Shown piece by piece: positions 22,908 to 31,800 of a DNA stretch of 32,926 bases (positions within the stretch are counted from its first letter, which is position 1; each line of letters begins with the position of its first letter). The DNA is from JAKACA01 sp050008715 (lineage in GTDB: Bacteria > Actinomycetota > Acidimicrobiia > Acidimicrobiales > Bog-793), in the NCBI GenBank assembly GCA_050008715.1, contig JBEKMC010000023.1, positions 1 through 32,926 on the forward strand. Direction: 5' to 3'. Position numbers and translations under genes: made by a program. Under the pieces are notes generated by a model, which was not told where the DNA came from, did no database searches, and was given only the letters and a program-made list of their open reading frames with translations.

Positions 22908-23492
22908 ATGTCCTCGCATCTCATCCAGGTGGGCCTGGTATTTCACGGCCTGACCCTGGCAGCCACAACGAAAAAGTCGTCCGGCTCGTCGGCGACGCTC
23001 CTGCTCCTGATCGGGTTCGGGCTCGTCGTCTACCTGTTCGTCCTCCGACCCCGTAGCCGGAAGATGAGGGCGGCACAGCAGCAGACCCAGGGCGCCGGCG
23101 TCGGCGACGAGGTCATGATGGCCTCGGGCATCATCGGTCGCGTCACGAGCATCGAGGGCGACCGGGCGATGCTCGAGATCGCCCCGGACATCGAGATCGA
23201 GATCGTGCGACGCGCGATCAGCACCGTGCTCGTCAAGTCCGACGAGGAGCTACCGCTCGACATCCCGCCGGATCCCGGCAGTGAGGAGTACCTGCACGAC
23301 CACGAGGTCCACGGCGAGGACGACGACGACGAGAACGTCACCGACGACGACGACGACGGGGACCCCGACGTGCACGGTGAGACGAGCGACGAGGACTCCG
23401 ACCCTGCCTACGTCGATTCGAGCAGCAAGCCGGGACTGCCGGGCCCGGGATCGGCCCTCGACCTCGGTGGGGAAGGACCCAGCCACTCATGA
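22908..23492 (+). CDS. yajC: Preprotein translocase subunit YajC with acidic tail
   Basis: A 194-residue protein. The YajC core covers about residues 25-115: one membrane helix (SATLLLLIGFGLVVYLFVL), then RPRSRKMRAAQQQ and GVGDEVMMASGIIGRV. YajC joins SecD and SecF as an accessory part of the protein-export channel. After residue 120 there is a long tail with clusters of Asp and Glu (EDDDDENVTDDDDDGD) that is much longer than in small YajC proteins and should lie in the cytoplasm. ATG 22908 has AGGGAG before it. The stop overlaps the secD start (ATGA), so yajC-secD-secF are one translational unit. Confidence 0.92.
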   Translation: MSSHLIQVGLVFHGLTLAATTKKSSGSSATLLLLIGFGLVVYLFVLRPRSRKMRAAQQQTQGAGVGDEVMMASGIIGRVTSIEGDRAMLEIAPDIEIEIVRRAISTVLVKSDEELPLDIPPDPGSEEYLHDHEVHGEDDDDENVTDDDDDGDPDVHGETSDEDSDPAYVDSSSKPGLPGPGSALDLGGEGPSHS

Positions 23493-24997
23493 AGCAGCGC
23501 TCCCTGGTCGTGAGCGTCCTGTTGACCCTGCTGGTGTGCTTCGGAACCTTCGGAGGCGTGCTCGCCGCCCATTGGAAGCCTGTCCTCGGGCTCGACCTTC
23601 GAGGTGGCCTCTCTGTCACCTATGCCCCGAAGCCGCTACCTGGGCAGAAGGTGACGAACTCCGAGCTGCAGGACGCCGTGCAGGTCATGAGCGACCGTGT
23701 GAACGCTCTCGGCGTGAGCCAGCCGAACATCTCGACGCAAGGCGGCAACGTGGTGGTGCAGCTGCCGGGTGTGAAGAATGCCCAGCAGATCCTGAACATC
23801 GTCGGGACGACCGCCCAGCTCTTCTTCCGTCCGGTCATCGCCGGCGCTCCCGCCTATCAGGGCGCTGCGAAGGCCGCGTACCGGACGCCACCGAGCCCGG
23901 CCGCGACGTACGCCTGGACGAAGCAGTACGACACCGGCTCGGGCAGCAGCCTCAACCTCAGCGTGCCGAGCGCCGTGCTCGAGGACCCCGTCTACAGCTC
24001 GTACGTGTCGACGCTGCCCTCCCAGGATGCCCAGTTCGAACACGACAACATCGTCCTGAACGAGAGCTGCAACGGCGCCACGCGCTGCGTGCTCGGCCCA
24101 TCGGAGGCCACAGGCGTCATCATCAAGAGCGCATTTGCACAGGACTCTGCGAGCGGGTGGGTCGTCGTGTTCGACCTCACTGGCTCAGGAGCCCCGATCT
24201 TCAACTCGATCGCCGCCAAGTACTACGGCACGCTCGTCGCCAACGACCTCGACGGCTCCCTCGTCTCGACGCCGATCATCGAGTCGACGAACTTCGGCAG
24301 CAGCGGCCAGATCAGCGGGAACTTCGACTCGGCCAGCGCCAACAAGCTGGCTCTGGAGCTGAACTACGGTGCGCTGCCGGTCGCCTTGGGACTGCTCACC
24401 TCGCAGGTCGTGTCTCCGTCGCTCGGGGCTGCGTCGCTGCATGCGGGATTGCTCGCCGGTCTCCTCGGCCTCCTGCTCGTCATGCTCTACACGATCTTCT
24501 ATTACCGGGCCCTCGGGGTGGTCGTCGTGCTCGGCCTGCTTTCGACCGCCGGTCTCCTCTACGCCATCATCTCGTTCCTCGGCCACAAGGAAGGCCTCAC
24601 GCTCGACCTGTCCGGCATCACGGGCTTGATCGTGTCGGTGGGTATCACCGTGGACTCCTATGTCGTGTATTTCGAGCGATTAAAGGACGAAGTGCGAGCC
24701 GGACGGTCGATCAGATCGTCGGTGGACAAGGGCTTCCGGAGCGCCTACCGCACGATCCTGTCGGCTGACGCCGTCTCGTTCATCGGTGCTGCCGTGCTCT
24801 ACCTGCTGTCCATCGGAGCCGTCAAAGGCTTCGCCCTCATGCTCGGGATCTCGACGCTGCTCGACGTCCTCACCGCCTACACCTTCACGCGGCCGCTCGT
24901 GATACTGCTCGGGCGCAACCGGGTCTTCACCGAAGCCCGGGGCCTCGGGGTGGCCCGCGGTCTCGCCTCCGAGTCACCGACGCAGGCAGCCGCATGA
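23489..24997 (+). CDS. secD: Protein export subunit SecD
   Basis: A 502-residue membrane protein. It has an N-terminal membrane helix, then LGLDLRGGLSVTY and the large outer P1 domain with its head (CVLGPSEATGV at residue 200, then WVVVFDLTGSGAPIF), and five more membrane helices in the C-terminal third with the conserved GITVDSYVVYFERLKDEV and SADAVSFIGAAVLYLL. With SecF it uses the proton gradient to pull exported proteins through SecYEG. Its ATG overlaps the yajC stop and its stop overlaps the secF start. The usual DLTGxxT-type details of the head are only partly kept, as is normal in actinobacteria. Confidence 0.96.
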   Translation: MKQRSLVVSVLLTLLVCFGTFGGVLAAHWKPVLGLDLRGGLSVTYAPKPLPGQKVTNSELQDAVQVMSDRVNALGVSQPNISTQGGNVVVQLPGVKNAQQILNIVGTTAQLFFRPVIAGAPAYQGAAKAAYRTPPSPAATYAWTKQYDTGSGSSLNLSVPSAVLEDPVYSSYVSTLPSQDAQFEHDNIVLNESCNGATRCVLGPSEATGVIIKSAFAQDSASGWVVVFDLTGSGAPIFNSIAAKYYGTLVANDLDGSLVSTPIIESTNFGSSGQISGNFDSASANKLALELNYGALPVALGLLTSQVVSPSLGAASLHAGLLAGLLGLLLVMLYTIFYYRALGVVVVLGLLSTAGLLYAIISFLGHKEGLTLDLSGITGLIVSVGITVDSYVVYFERLKDEVRAGRSIRSSVDKGFRSAYRTILSADAVSFIGAAVLYLLSIGAVKGFALMLGISTLLDVLTAYTFTRPLVILLGRNRVFTEARGLGVARGLASESPTQAAA

Positions 24998-26364
24998 GCC
25001 TCGCTTCGACCGGTACCGGCTCCGACGCGCCCCGCGGCAACGTGTTCCACCGGCTGTACTACGGACAGACGCGGTTCGACTTCGTCCGGCGCCGCAGGAT
25101 CTGGTTCCTCGTCTCTGGCATCATCATCTTGGCGGGAGCGATATCGCTCGCCACGCGGGGACTCAACTACGACATCGAGTTCGTGGGTGGCACGTCCTGG
25201 ACGGTCGCCAACACGGCTGGTGTGACCGTCGCTCAGGCACAGACGGCCGTCGGCAACGTTGGCCTCACCAACCCGACGATCACAAGCCTCGGCACAGGCA
25301 ACCACACGCAACTTCAGGTAGAGGCGAAGCTCTCCGGCGGCAAAGGCCTCATCAGCGCTGCGGAACAGGCCAAGGTCACGGCCGCGCTGGCAGCCCTGAC
25401 GCACACCTCGCCGGGGGCCGTCACGGTCGAAGCTGTCGGCCCGACGTGGGGGAGCGACGTCACCCATAAGGCTGTCGAGGCACTCATCGTCTTCCTCGTC
25501 ATGATCGCCGCCTACATCTCGATCTTCTTCGAGTGGAAGATGGCGCTCGCGGCCATCGTCGCCGTCGCCCACGACATTCTCGTCACGGTCGGGATCTACT
25601 CGCTGTCGTTCTTCCTCGTGACGCCGGACACCGTCGTGGCCTTCCTCACGATCCTTGGCTATTCGCTCTACGACACGATCGTCGTGTTCGACCGAATACG
25701 GGACAACGCCAAGGGCCTCGGGGCGACCGGGAAGCTGAGCTTCACCGATGTCGTGAACCTCTCCATGAACCAGACGCTGGCTCGCTCCATCAACACGTCG
25801 CTCGTCGCCATCCTGCCGATCCTCGCCCTCTTGGTCCTCGGTGCCGAAATCCTCGGGGCAACGACGCTCCAGTACTTCGGCCTGGCTCTCTTCATCGGTT
25901 TGACGAGCGGGGCTTACTCCTCCATCTTCATCGCATCGCCGATCGTGGCGATGTTGAAGGAGCTCGAACCGCGCTACGTCCAGATCCGTCAGCGGCTCGA
26001 GACCCGCAACAGTGCCGTGCAGCTGCTCACGCCCGCCATGGCCGCCGGGGGCTACCTCGACGATCGCGACGAGCGATCCGTCAGCCGGCGCCAGCGCAAA
26101 GGGCAGTCAGCATCCCAGCAGGCCGGGCCGATTCGGCCCCGCGCCGGAGGCCGTGCGACGCCGCCCCCCGCAGCGACGCCGACGTTAGAGGCTCCCGACG
26201 GATACGACGGCTTGGACGACGCCGCGCCGCCCGAAGCTACCGTGACCGGCGCTGGGGCGACGCGGGCGACGGCCCCCGCGCGTGCAGGCGCACCGCGCCC
26301 GAAGGCCGGCGCCGGGCAGGCCAACCGGCCGGCGCCACGCCCGCGCAAGAAGAAACGGCGCTAG
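24994..26364 (+). CDS. secF: Protein export subunit SecF with basic tail
   Basis: A 456-residue protein. The SecF core (about 1-330) has the first helix (IWFLVSGIIILAGAISLATRG), YDIEFVGGTSW, and five later helices with ILGYSLYDTIVVFDRIRDN and MNQTLARSINTSLVAILPILALLVLG, all strongly typical. The partner is SecD, encoded just upstream with overlapping codons. The last ~120 residues are a cytoplasmic Arg/Pro/Ala tail ending RKKKRR, longer than in E. coli. The core is certain; the tail's use is unknown. Confidence 0.96.
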   Translation: MSLASTGTGSDAPRGNVFHRLYYGQTRFDFVRRRRIWFLVSGIIILAGAISLATRGLNYDIEFVGGTSWTVANTAGVTVAQAQTAVGNVGLTNPTITSLGTGNHTQLQVEAKLSGGKGLISAAEQAKVTAALAALTHTSPGAVTVEAVGPTWGSDVTHKAVEALIVFLVMIAAYISIFFEWKMALAAIVAVAHDILVTVGIYSLSFFLVTPDTVVAFLTILGYSLYDTIVVFDRIRDNAKGLGATGKLSFTDVVNLSMNQTLARSINTSLVAILPILALLVLGAEILGATTLQYFGLALFIGLTSGAYSSIFIASPIVAMLKELEPRYVQIRQRLETRNSAVQLLTPAMAAGGYLDDRDERSVSRRQRKGQSASQQAGPIRPRAGGRATPPPAATPTLEAPDGYDGLDDAAPPEATVTGAGATRATAPARAGAPRPKAGAGQANRPAPRPRKKKRR

Positions 26365-26392
26365 CGCCTCCAGCCGGCGCCCCCCCACGTCG

Positions 26393-26398
26393 TAGGCT
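26393..26398 (+). promoter_or_regulatory. -10 box TAGGCT, probable leaderless promoter of serS
   Basis: TAGGCT ends 9 bases before ATG 26408, slightly wider than the 6-7 bases at other starts in the window. Confidence 0.4.
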
Positions 26399-26407
26399 GG
26401 TCACACG

Positions 26408-27640
26408 ATGATCGACATCCGCTTGGCCCGCGACCAACCCGACGTCCTCCGTCGCTCGCTCGCCCGGAAGGGCGCCGCCGAGCTCTTCGACGAGCTGCTC
26501 TCGGTGGACGCTCACTGGAGGACCCTGACGGCAAGCGTGGACGAGCTTCGCTCGCGCACGAGACCGAAAGGCCGCCCGACGGAAGCGGAGCTGGCGGCAC
26601 TCCAGCAGGTGAAGGACGAGCTGCGGACGGCCGAGGCCGAGCTCACCGACGTCGAGCGCAGGCGGGACGACCTCCTCACCCGCATTCCGAACCCACCGGC
26701 CGACGACATCCCCGACGGCACGACCGACGAGGACGCTGCGGAGATCCGTCGTGTGGGCGAGCCGCCGAAGTTCGCCTTCGAGACGCGAGACCACGTCGAG
26801 CTCGGGGGTTTCGAGCTCGATCGCGGGGCGCGGCTCTCGGGGTCCCGCTTCGCCTACCGGCGCGGTCCGACGGCACTGCTCGAGCTGGCGATGTACCGAT
26901 TCGCCCTCGATCATCTCGTCGGCATGGGTTTCGAGGTCCTGTTGCCCCCAGTTCTCGTGCGGGAGGAGGCGATGTACGGGACGGGCTTCCTGCCGACCGA
27001 GGAGGCGAACCTCTACCGGCTCGAATCGGACGAGCTGTACCTGACGGGTACCTCGGAGGTGGCATTGGCGGGTTTCCACCAGGGGGAGGTGCTCGAGGAA
27101 GCGGACCTACCACTGCGCTACACGGGATACTCGACGTGCTTTCGCCGGGAAGCAGGTGCCGCCGGCCGCGACACACGGGGGATCTTCCGCGTGCACCAGT
27201 TCGACAAGGTGGAGATGTTCGTCTACACCACACCGGACCGATCCGCCTCCGAGCACGAGCGCATCCTCGCCGTCGAGGAGGAGCTCGTGTCGGCCCTCGG
27301 TCTTGCCTACCGGGTCGTGGCGACTGCTGCCGGCGATCTCGGCCCGTCCGCCGCTAAGAAGTACGACATCGAGGCCTGGATCCCGAGCCAGGGCCGATAC
27401 CGCGAGATCACGTCGTGCTCGAACACGACGGACTACCAGGCGCGTCGGCTCAACATCCGCTATCGGGACGACAGCCGACAACTGCGCGTCGCCCACACGT
27501 TGAACGGCACGGCCATGACCGCCCGCTGGTTGATTGCACTCATGGAGACTTACCAGGACTCGACCGGAGAAGTCGCAGTGCCCGAGATCCTGTGGGCACA
27601 CGGGGCGCCCCACTGGTTGCCGGCGGCCGGCTCCCCCTAG
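26408..27640 (+). CDS. serS: Seryl-tRNA synthetase
   Basis: A 410-residue class II synthetase that charges tRNA-Ser (and the selenocysteine tRNA where present). The N-terminal helical arm (about 25-95, from VDAHWRTLTASVDELRSR to VERRRDDLLTRIPN) is shorter than usual. The core has LTGTSEVALAGFHQGEVL, motif 2 YSTCFRREAGAAGRDTRGIFRVHQFDKVEMF and motif 3 with LNGTAMTARWLIALMETYQ. ATG 26408 is used, with a -10 box before it. Its stop overlaps the stop of thiD on the other strand by three bases. Confidence 0.97.
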   Translation: MIDIRLARDQPDVLRRSLARKGAAELFDELLSVDAHWRTLTASVDELRSRTRPKGRPTEAELAALQQVKDELRTAEAELTDVERRRDDLLTRIPNPPADDIPDGTTDEDAAEIRRVGEPPKFAFETRDHVELGGFELDRGARLSGSRFAYRRGPTALLELAMYRFALDHLVGMGFEVLLPPVLVREEAMYGTGFLPTEEANLYRLESDELYLTGTSEVALAGFHQGEVLEEADLPLRYTGYSTCFRREAGAAGRDTRGIFRVHQFDKVEMFVYTTPDRSASEHERILAVEEELVSALGLAYRVVATAAGDLGPSAAKKYDIEAWIPSQGRYREITSCSNTTDYQARRLNIRYRDDSRQLRVAHTLNGTAMTARWLIALMETYQDSTGEVAVPEILWAHGAPHWLPAAGSP

Positions 27641-28500
27641 CGTCCGGGCGCAAGCCGCCGCCGAAGCTCCGCCGGCGCCGCCCCGATCTGGTCGATCGGG
27701 CCGTGACCGGCGCCGAGGCGCCACCCGGTCGCCAAGACGATGGCACGGTGTACGTAGGACTTGGCAGCGACGGCTGCCTCGAGCGCCGAAGCGCCGAGGG
27801 CGAGATGGGCGGTGATGGCGGCCGCGAAACTGCACCCCGTCCCATGCACGTTACGCGTCTCGACCCACGGGGCGCGCAGGAAGCTGACCGCCTGCCCGTC
27901 GAAGGCCACGTCGACGGCCTCGGCGTCGAATCGAGGCCGGCCACCCTTCACGATCACCAAGCCGGCCCCGACCGCCTGCAGCTGTCGGGCTGCCTCCTCC
28001 ATCGCCAACTCGTCGTCGATCTGCTTGCCCACGAGCAGCGCGGCTTCTCGCAGGTTCGGCGTAGCGACCGTTGCGCCGGCGATGAGCCGGAGGTACCGAT
28101 CCCGCATGGCGTTGCCCTCGAACAGCGGCCGGCCGCCGGAGTCGACGAGAACCGGGTCGACCACGAGCGCCGGCAGCGCGCCGGCGACGACGAGCTCCGT
28201 GACAGCCGCGACGATCTCGGGCGTGGCGAGCATGCCGGTCTTGGCGGCAACCGGGTGGAGGTCTGACACGACCGCCTCGACCTGTGCCAGCACCATGGGT
28301 GCCGGCAACGCCTGGACACGTTGCACGCCGACGGTGTTCTGAGCGGTGACGGCCGACACGGCGAACGTGCCGAACACGCCGTGAGCTGCAAAGGTGCGCA
28401 AGTCGGCGGCCACGCCGGCGCCGGCCGCCGAGTCCGTGCCGGCGATCGTGAGCGCCACGGGCGGAGTCGCTGAGGGGGACCTCGACGACAAAGTTGTCAT
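27637..28500 (-). CDS. thiD: Hydroxymethylpyrimidine (phosphate) kinase ThiD
   Basis: A 287-residue ribokinase-fold enzyme that phosphorylates hydroxymethylpyrimidine twice in thiamine synthesis. It begins with VALTIAGTDSAAGAGVAADLRTFAAHG, has VDPVLVDSGG and TPNLREAALLVG, and the anion hole NVHGTGCSFAAAITAHLALG with the typical Cys. The last 25 residues (LGAGHGPIDQIGAAPAELRRR) are normal. ATG 28500 is used; it overlaps the TGA of an upstream 27-codon frame as ATGA, and no ribosome site is seen other than inside that frame. No other thiamine gene is in the window. No TPP riboswitch pattern was seen before it. Confidence 0.95.
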   Translation of the reverse strand: MTTLSSRSPSATPPVALTIAGTDSAAGAGVAADLRTFAAHGVFGTFAVSAVTAQNTVGVQRVQALPAPMVLAQVEAVVSDLHPVAAKTGMLATPEIVAAVTELVVAGALPALVVDPVLVDSGGRPLFEGNAMRDRYLRLIAGATVATPNLREAALLVGKQIDDELAMEEAARQLQAVGAGLVIVKGGRPRFDAEAVDVAFDGQAVSFLRAPWVETRNVHGTGCSFAAAITAHLALGASALEAAVAAKSYVHRAIVLATGWRLGAGHGPIDQIGAAPAELRRRLAPGR

Positions 28501-28580
28501 CGTGGGACGCCAGAACGATCGCGCCGCGAACCGGCCCGACGACGGCGACCCCGGCCGACGAAGCGCTGCGCATCGGTCAC
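28497..28580 (-). CDS. Arginine-rich leader peptide upstream of thiD (27 residues)
   Basis: A short frame from GTG 28580, beginning VTDAQRFVGRGRRRR and ending in TGA that overlaps the thiD ATG (ATGA). A TAGGCT box lies exactly 7 bases before the GTG, so the transcript would begin at this start codon. Ten of its 27 residues are Arg. It could couple translation of thiD or act as a regulatory upstream frame. That it is translated is inference from position and overlap. Confidence 0.5.
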   Translation of the reverse strand: MTDAQRFVGRGRRRRAGSRRDRSGVPR

Positions 28581-28587
28581 GCGCCCC

Positions 28588-28593
28588 AGCCTA
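28588..28593 (-). promoter_or_regulatory. -10 box TAGGCT before the thiD leader frame
   Basis: On the minus strand TAGGCT ends 7 bases before GTG 28580, the same spacing seen at pimA, ruvC and the pgsA leader. Confidence 0.5.
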
Positions 28594-28829
28594 CGAGCCC
28601 GACGCAGGCCGCACCCAGACCCGGACGCAGGCGCGTGTCCACCAAGAACCGGCGAGCAGCCGGCCCGACGGCTCGCCGGCCCGCTGGGAGGCCGGCTCGA
28701 AGCAGCCGGTGTCCGGGCTGGCCGGCCGGGGGTCGCGGTGTACGATGGGAGGACCCAGCAGGGCCAAGGATGTCCCGGGTGACACCCGGCCAGGTCGAAC
28801 GACCGGCCGGCCGACCGAGAAGGGACGCC
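28594..28829. other. Divergent promoter region between thiD and gltB
   Basis: These 236 bases hold the divergent promoters, several CCGGCC/GCCGGC repeats, and a short hairpin CCGGGT-GAC-ACCCGG at 28775-28789 in the gltB leader. I see no gene or known riboswitch. Confidence 0.5.
28741..28746 (+). promoter_or_regulatory. -10 box TACGAT, probable gltB promoter
   Basis: TACGAT lies 83 bases before GTG 28830. No start codon follows at leaderless distance, so gltB would have a leader of about 75 bases that includes the 28775-28789 hairpin. Confidence 0.4.
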
Positions 28830-31800
28830 GTGGCGCTGTCGAGCGAGCAGGCGGGTCTGTACGACCCCGCCAACGAGCACGATGCTTGTGGGATCGCCTT
28901 TGTCGCCGAGCTTCGTCGCGGGCCGAGCCATTCGGTCGTCGACCTCGGTTTGACGGCGCTCGAGAACCTCGCCCACCGCGGTGCCTTCGGCGCTGACGCC
29001 GAGACGGGCGACGGCGCCGGCATCCTCGTGCAGATGCCCGACCGGCTCTTCCGGGCTGCCGCAGGCGACGAGGGCATCGCCCTTCCCGCCGCCGGCCGGT
29101 ACGGTTCGGGGCTCGCATTCCTTCCGGCGGCCGCGCCAGCAGCCACGGCAGCGAAGGCACAGGTGGAAGCGCTCGCCGGCGAGGAGGGCCTGCGCGTCCT
29201 CGGCTGGCGGGAAGTCCCGGTGCGGCTCGAGATGGCAGGAGCGAGCGCCCGGGAAGTGGCACCGTCGTTCTCCCAGATCTTCGTCGGCTGGGCGGCGCCG
29301 ACGACCGAGCGCCCGCACGTCGAGCGCACGGTCCTCGACCTCGAGCGCCGGCTTTTCGTCCTGCGCAAGCGCGTCGAGCACGCCGTCGCCGGGCTGTACT
29401 TCCCCTCCTTGTCGGCACGGACCTTCGTCTACAAGGGGATGTTGGCGACGGACCAGCTGAGGGGTTTCTTCCTGGATCTGCAGGACGAGCGGCTCGAGTC
29501 GGCCATCGCCCTCGTGCACTCCCGTTTCTCGACGAACACGTTCCCTGCGTGGCCGCTCGCCCACCCCTATCGCCTGGTCGCCCACAACGGCGAGATCAAC
29601 ACGCTGAAGGGCAACCGCAACTGGATGCGGGCGCGCGAGGCGCTTCTGCGGAGCACCCTCGTCGAGGGCGATCTCGAGCGGATCTACCCGGTCATCACTC
29701 CGGGTGCGAGCGACTCGGCCTCCTTCGACGAGGTCCTCGAGCTGCTCCACCTCGGTGGGCGGTCCCTGCCGCACGCGATGTTGATGATGATCCCGGAGGC
29801 CTGGGAGAACGACCGTGAGCTCGACGACGCTCGCCGGGCCTTCTACGAGTACCACTCGTGCCTGATGGAGCCGTGGGACGGTCCAGCTGCCGTTGCCTTC
29901 AGCGACGGCAGCCTCGTTGGCGCCGTCCTCGATCGCAACGGGCTGCGACCCGCCCGCTACTGGGTGACCGACGAAGGTCTCGTCGTGCTCGCCTCCGAGG
30001 TCGGCGTCCTCGATATCGACCCGGCCTGCGTGGTTGAGCGGGGGCGGCTGCGGCCGGGGAGGATGTTTCTCGTCGACACGGTGGCCGGCCGGATCGTCGA
30101 CGACGCCGAGGTGAAGTCGGCGCTGGCGGCCGAGAATCCCTACCGCGAGTGGCTCGACAATGGCCTCGTCCAGATCGCCGAGCTGCCGCCGCGACGCATG
30201 CTCACGCCCCAGCACGCCTCCGTCGTGCGCCACCAACGCCTCTTCGGCGTGACCGAGGAAGACCTGCGAACGATCCTTGCCCCGATGGCCACTGCCGGTG
30301 CCGAGCCGATCGGTTCGATGGGGACCGACACGCCCATCGCCGTGCTGTCGGAGCGTCCACGGTTGCTGTACGACTACTTCTCCCAGCTGTTCGCCCAGGT
30401 GACGAACCCGCCGCTCGACGCCATCCGCGAGGAGCTCGTGACGTCGCTGCACTCGACGATCGGGCCGGAGTCCAACCTGCTCGAGCCGGGGCCGGCGAAC
30501 TGCCGCCAGATCGCCCTGCCACAACCGGTGCTCGACAACGACGAGCTCGCAAAGCTGCTCTATGTCGGCGAGGACGGTGGCACGGAGGGCTTCTCGGCCT
30601 TCGCCGTCGACGGGCTCTGGGCGGTGGCCGACGGCGGCGCCGGCCTCGAGGCGGCCATCGCGAAGGTGTGCTCGCAAGTGTCCGAGGCCATCGCCCTCGG
30701 GGTCAACATCGTCGTGCTCTCCGACCGTCACGCCAGCGCCGAGCTGGCGCCCATCCCTTCGCTGCTGCTGACGGCGGCGGTCCACAACCATCTCGTACGC
30801 GAGAAGGAGCGCACGAAGGTGGGCTTGCTGATCGAGACGGGGGAGGCCCGCGAGGTCCACCATCTCGCCCTGCTCGTCGGTTATGGAGCCGCCGCCGTCA
30901 ACCCGTACCTCGCCTTCGACTCCATCGCCGAGATGGTGCGCGACGGTCTCATCAGCGGTCTCACCGAGCGCCAGGCGCTCCACAACTATGTGAAGGCCGC
31001 CTCCAAAGGGGTCCTCAAGGTGATGTCGAAGATGGGCATCTCCACGATCGCCTCCTACACGGGAGCCCAGGTCTTCGAAGCTGTCGGCCTGTCACAGGCC
31101 TTCGTCGACCGCCACTTCACGGGCACCTCCTCCCGCCTCGGCGGGATCGACGCCGGCGAGGTGGCGGCCGAGGTCGCCAAACGCCACGAAGCAGCCTTCG
31201 GCGAGCAAAGCAGCGTCCCCGGCAATCTCGAGATCGAAGTCGGAGGCGAGTACCAATGGCGCCGCGGCGGCGAGTACCACCTCTTCAACCCGCGCACGGT
31301 GCACAAGCTGCAGCACGCCACGCGCACACGCCGCTACGACGTCTTCAAGGAATACACCTCGCTCGTCGATTCGCAGTCCGAGCAGCTGGCGACGCTTCGC
31401 GGCTTGCTCCGGTTCCGGCAAGGCGTGCGAGCCGCCATCCCAATCGAAGAGGTCGAGCCGGTGTCGTCCATCGTGCGACGCTTTGCCACCGGGGCGATGT
31501 CCTACGGCTCGATCTCCGCCGAGGCCCACGAGACCCTCGCCGTCGCCATGAACCGCATCGGCGCCCGCTCCAACACCGGTGAAGGCGGCGAGGACCCCGA
31601 GCGCTACGTGCCCGATCCGAACGGGGACTCACGACGCTCGGCCGTGAAGCAGGTGGCCTCGGGGCGGTTCGGCGTGACGAGCGAGTATCTCGTCAATGCG
31701 GACGACCTGCAGATCAAGATCGCCCAAGGCGCCAAGCCGGGCGAAGGCGGGCAGCTCCCGGGCCACAAGGTGTACCCGTGGATCGCCCGCACCCGCTATT

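Noticed and set aside
28501..28600. TPP riboswitch before thiD
   Set aside because: The leader is too short and lacks the conserved thi-box sequences.
28497..30983. 828-codon open frame on the minus strand opposite gltB
   Set aside because: It is a shadow of gltB codon bias. Only its last 27 codons (28580 to 28497) were kept, as the thiD leader, because they have their own start, promoter box and overlap.
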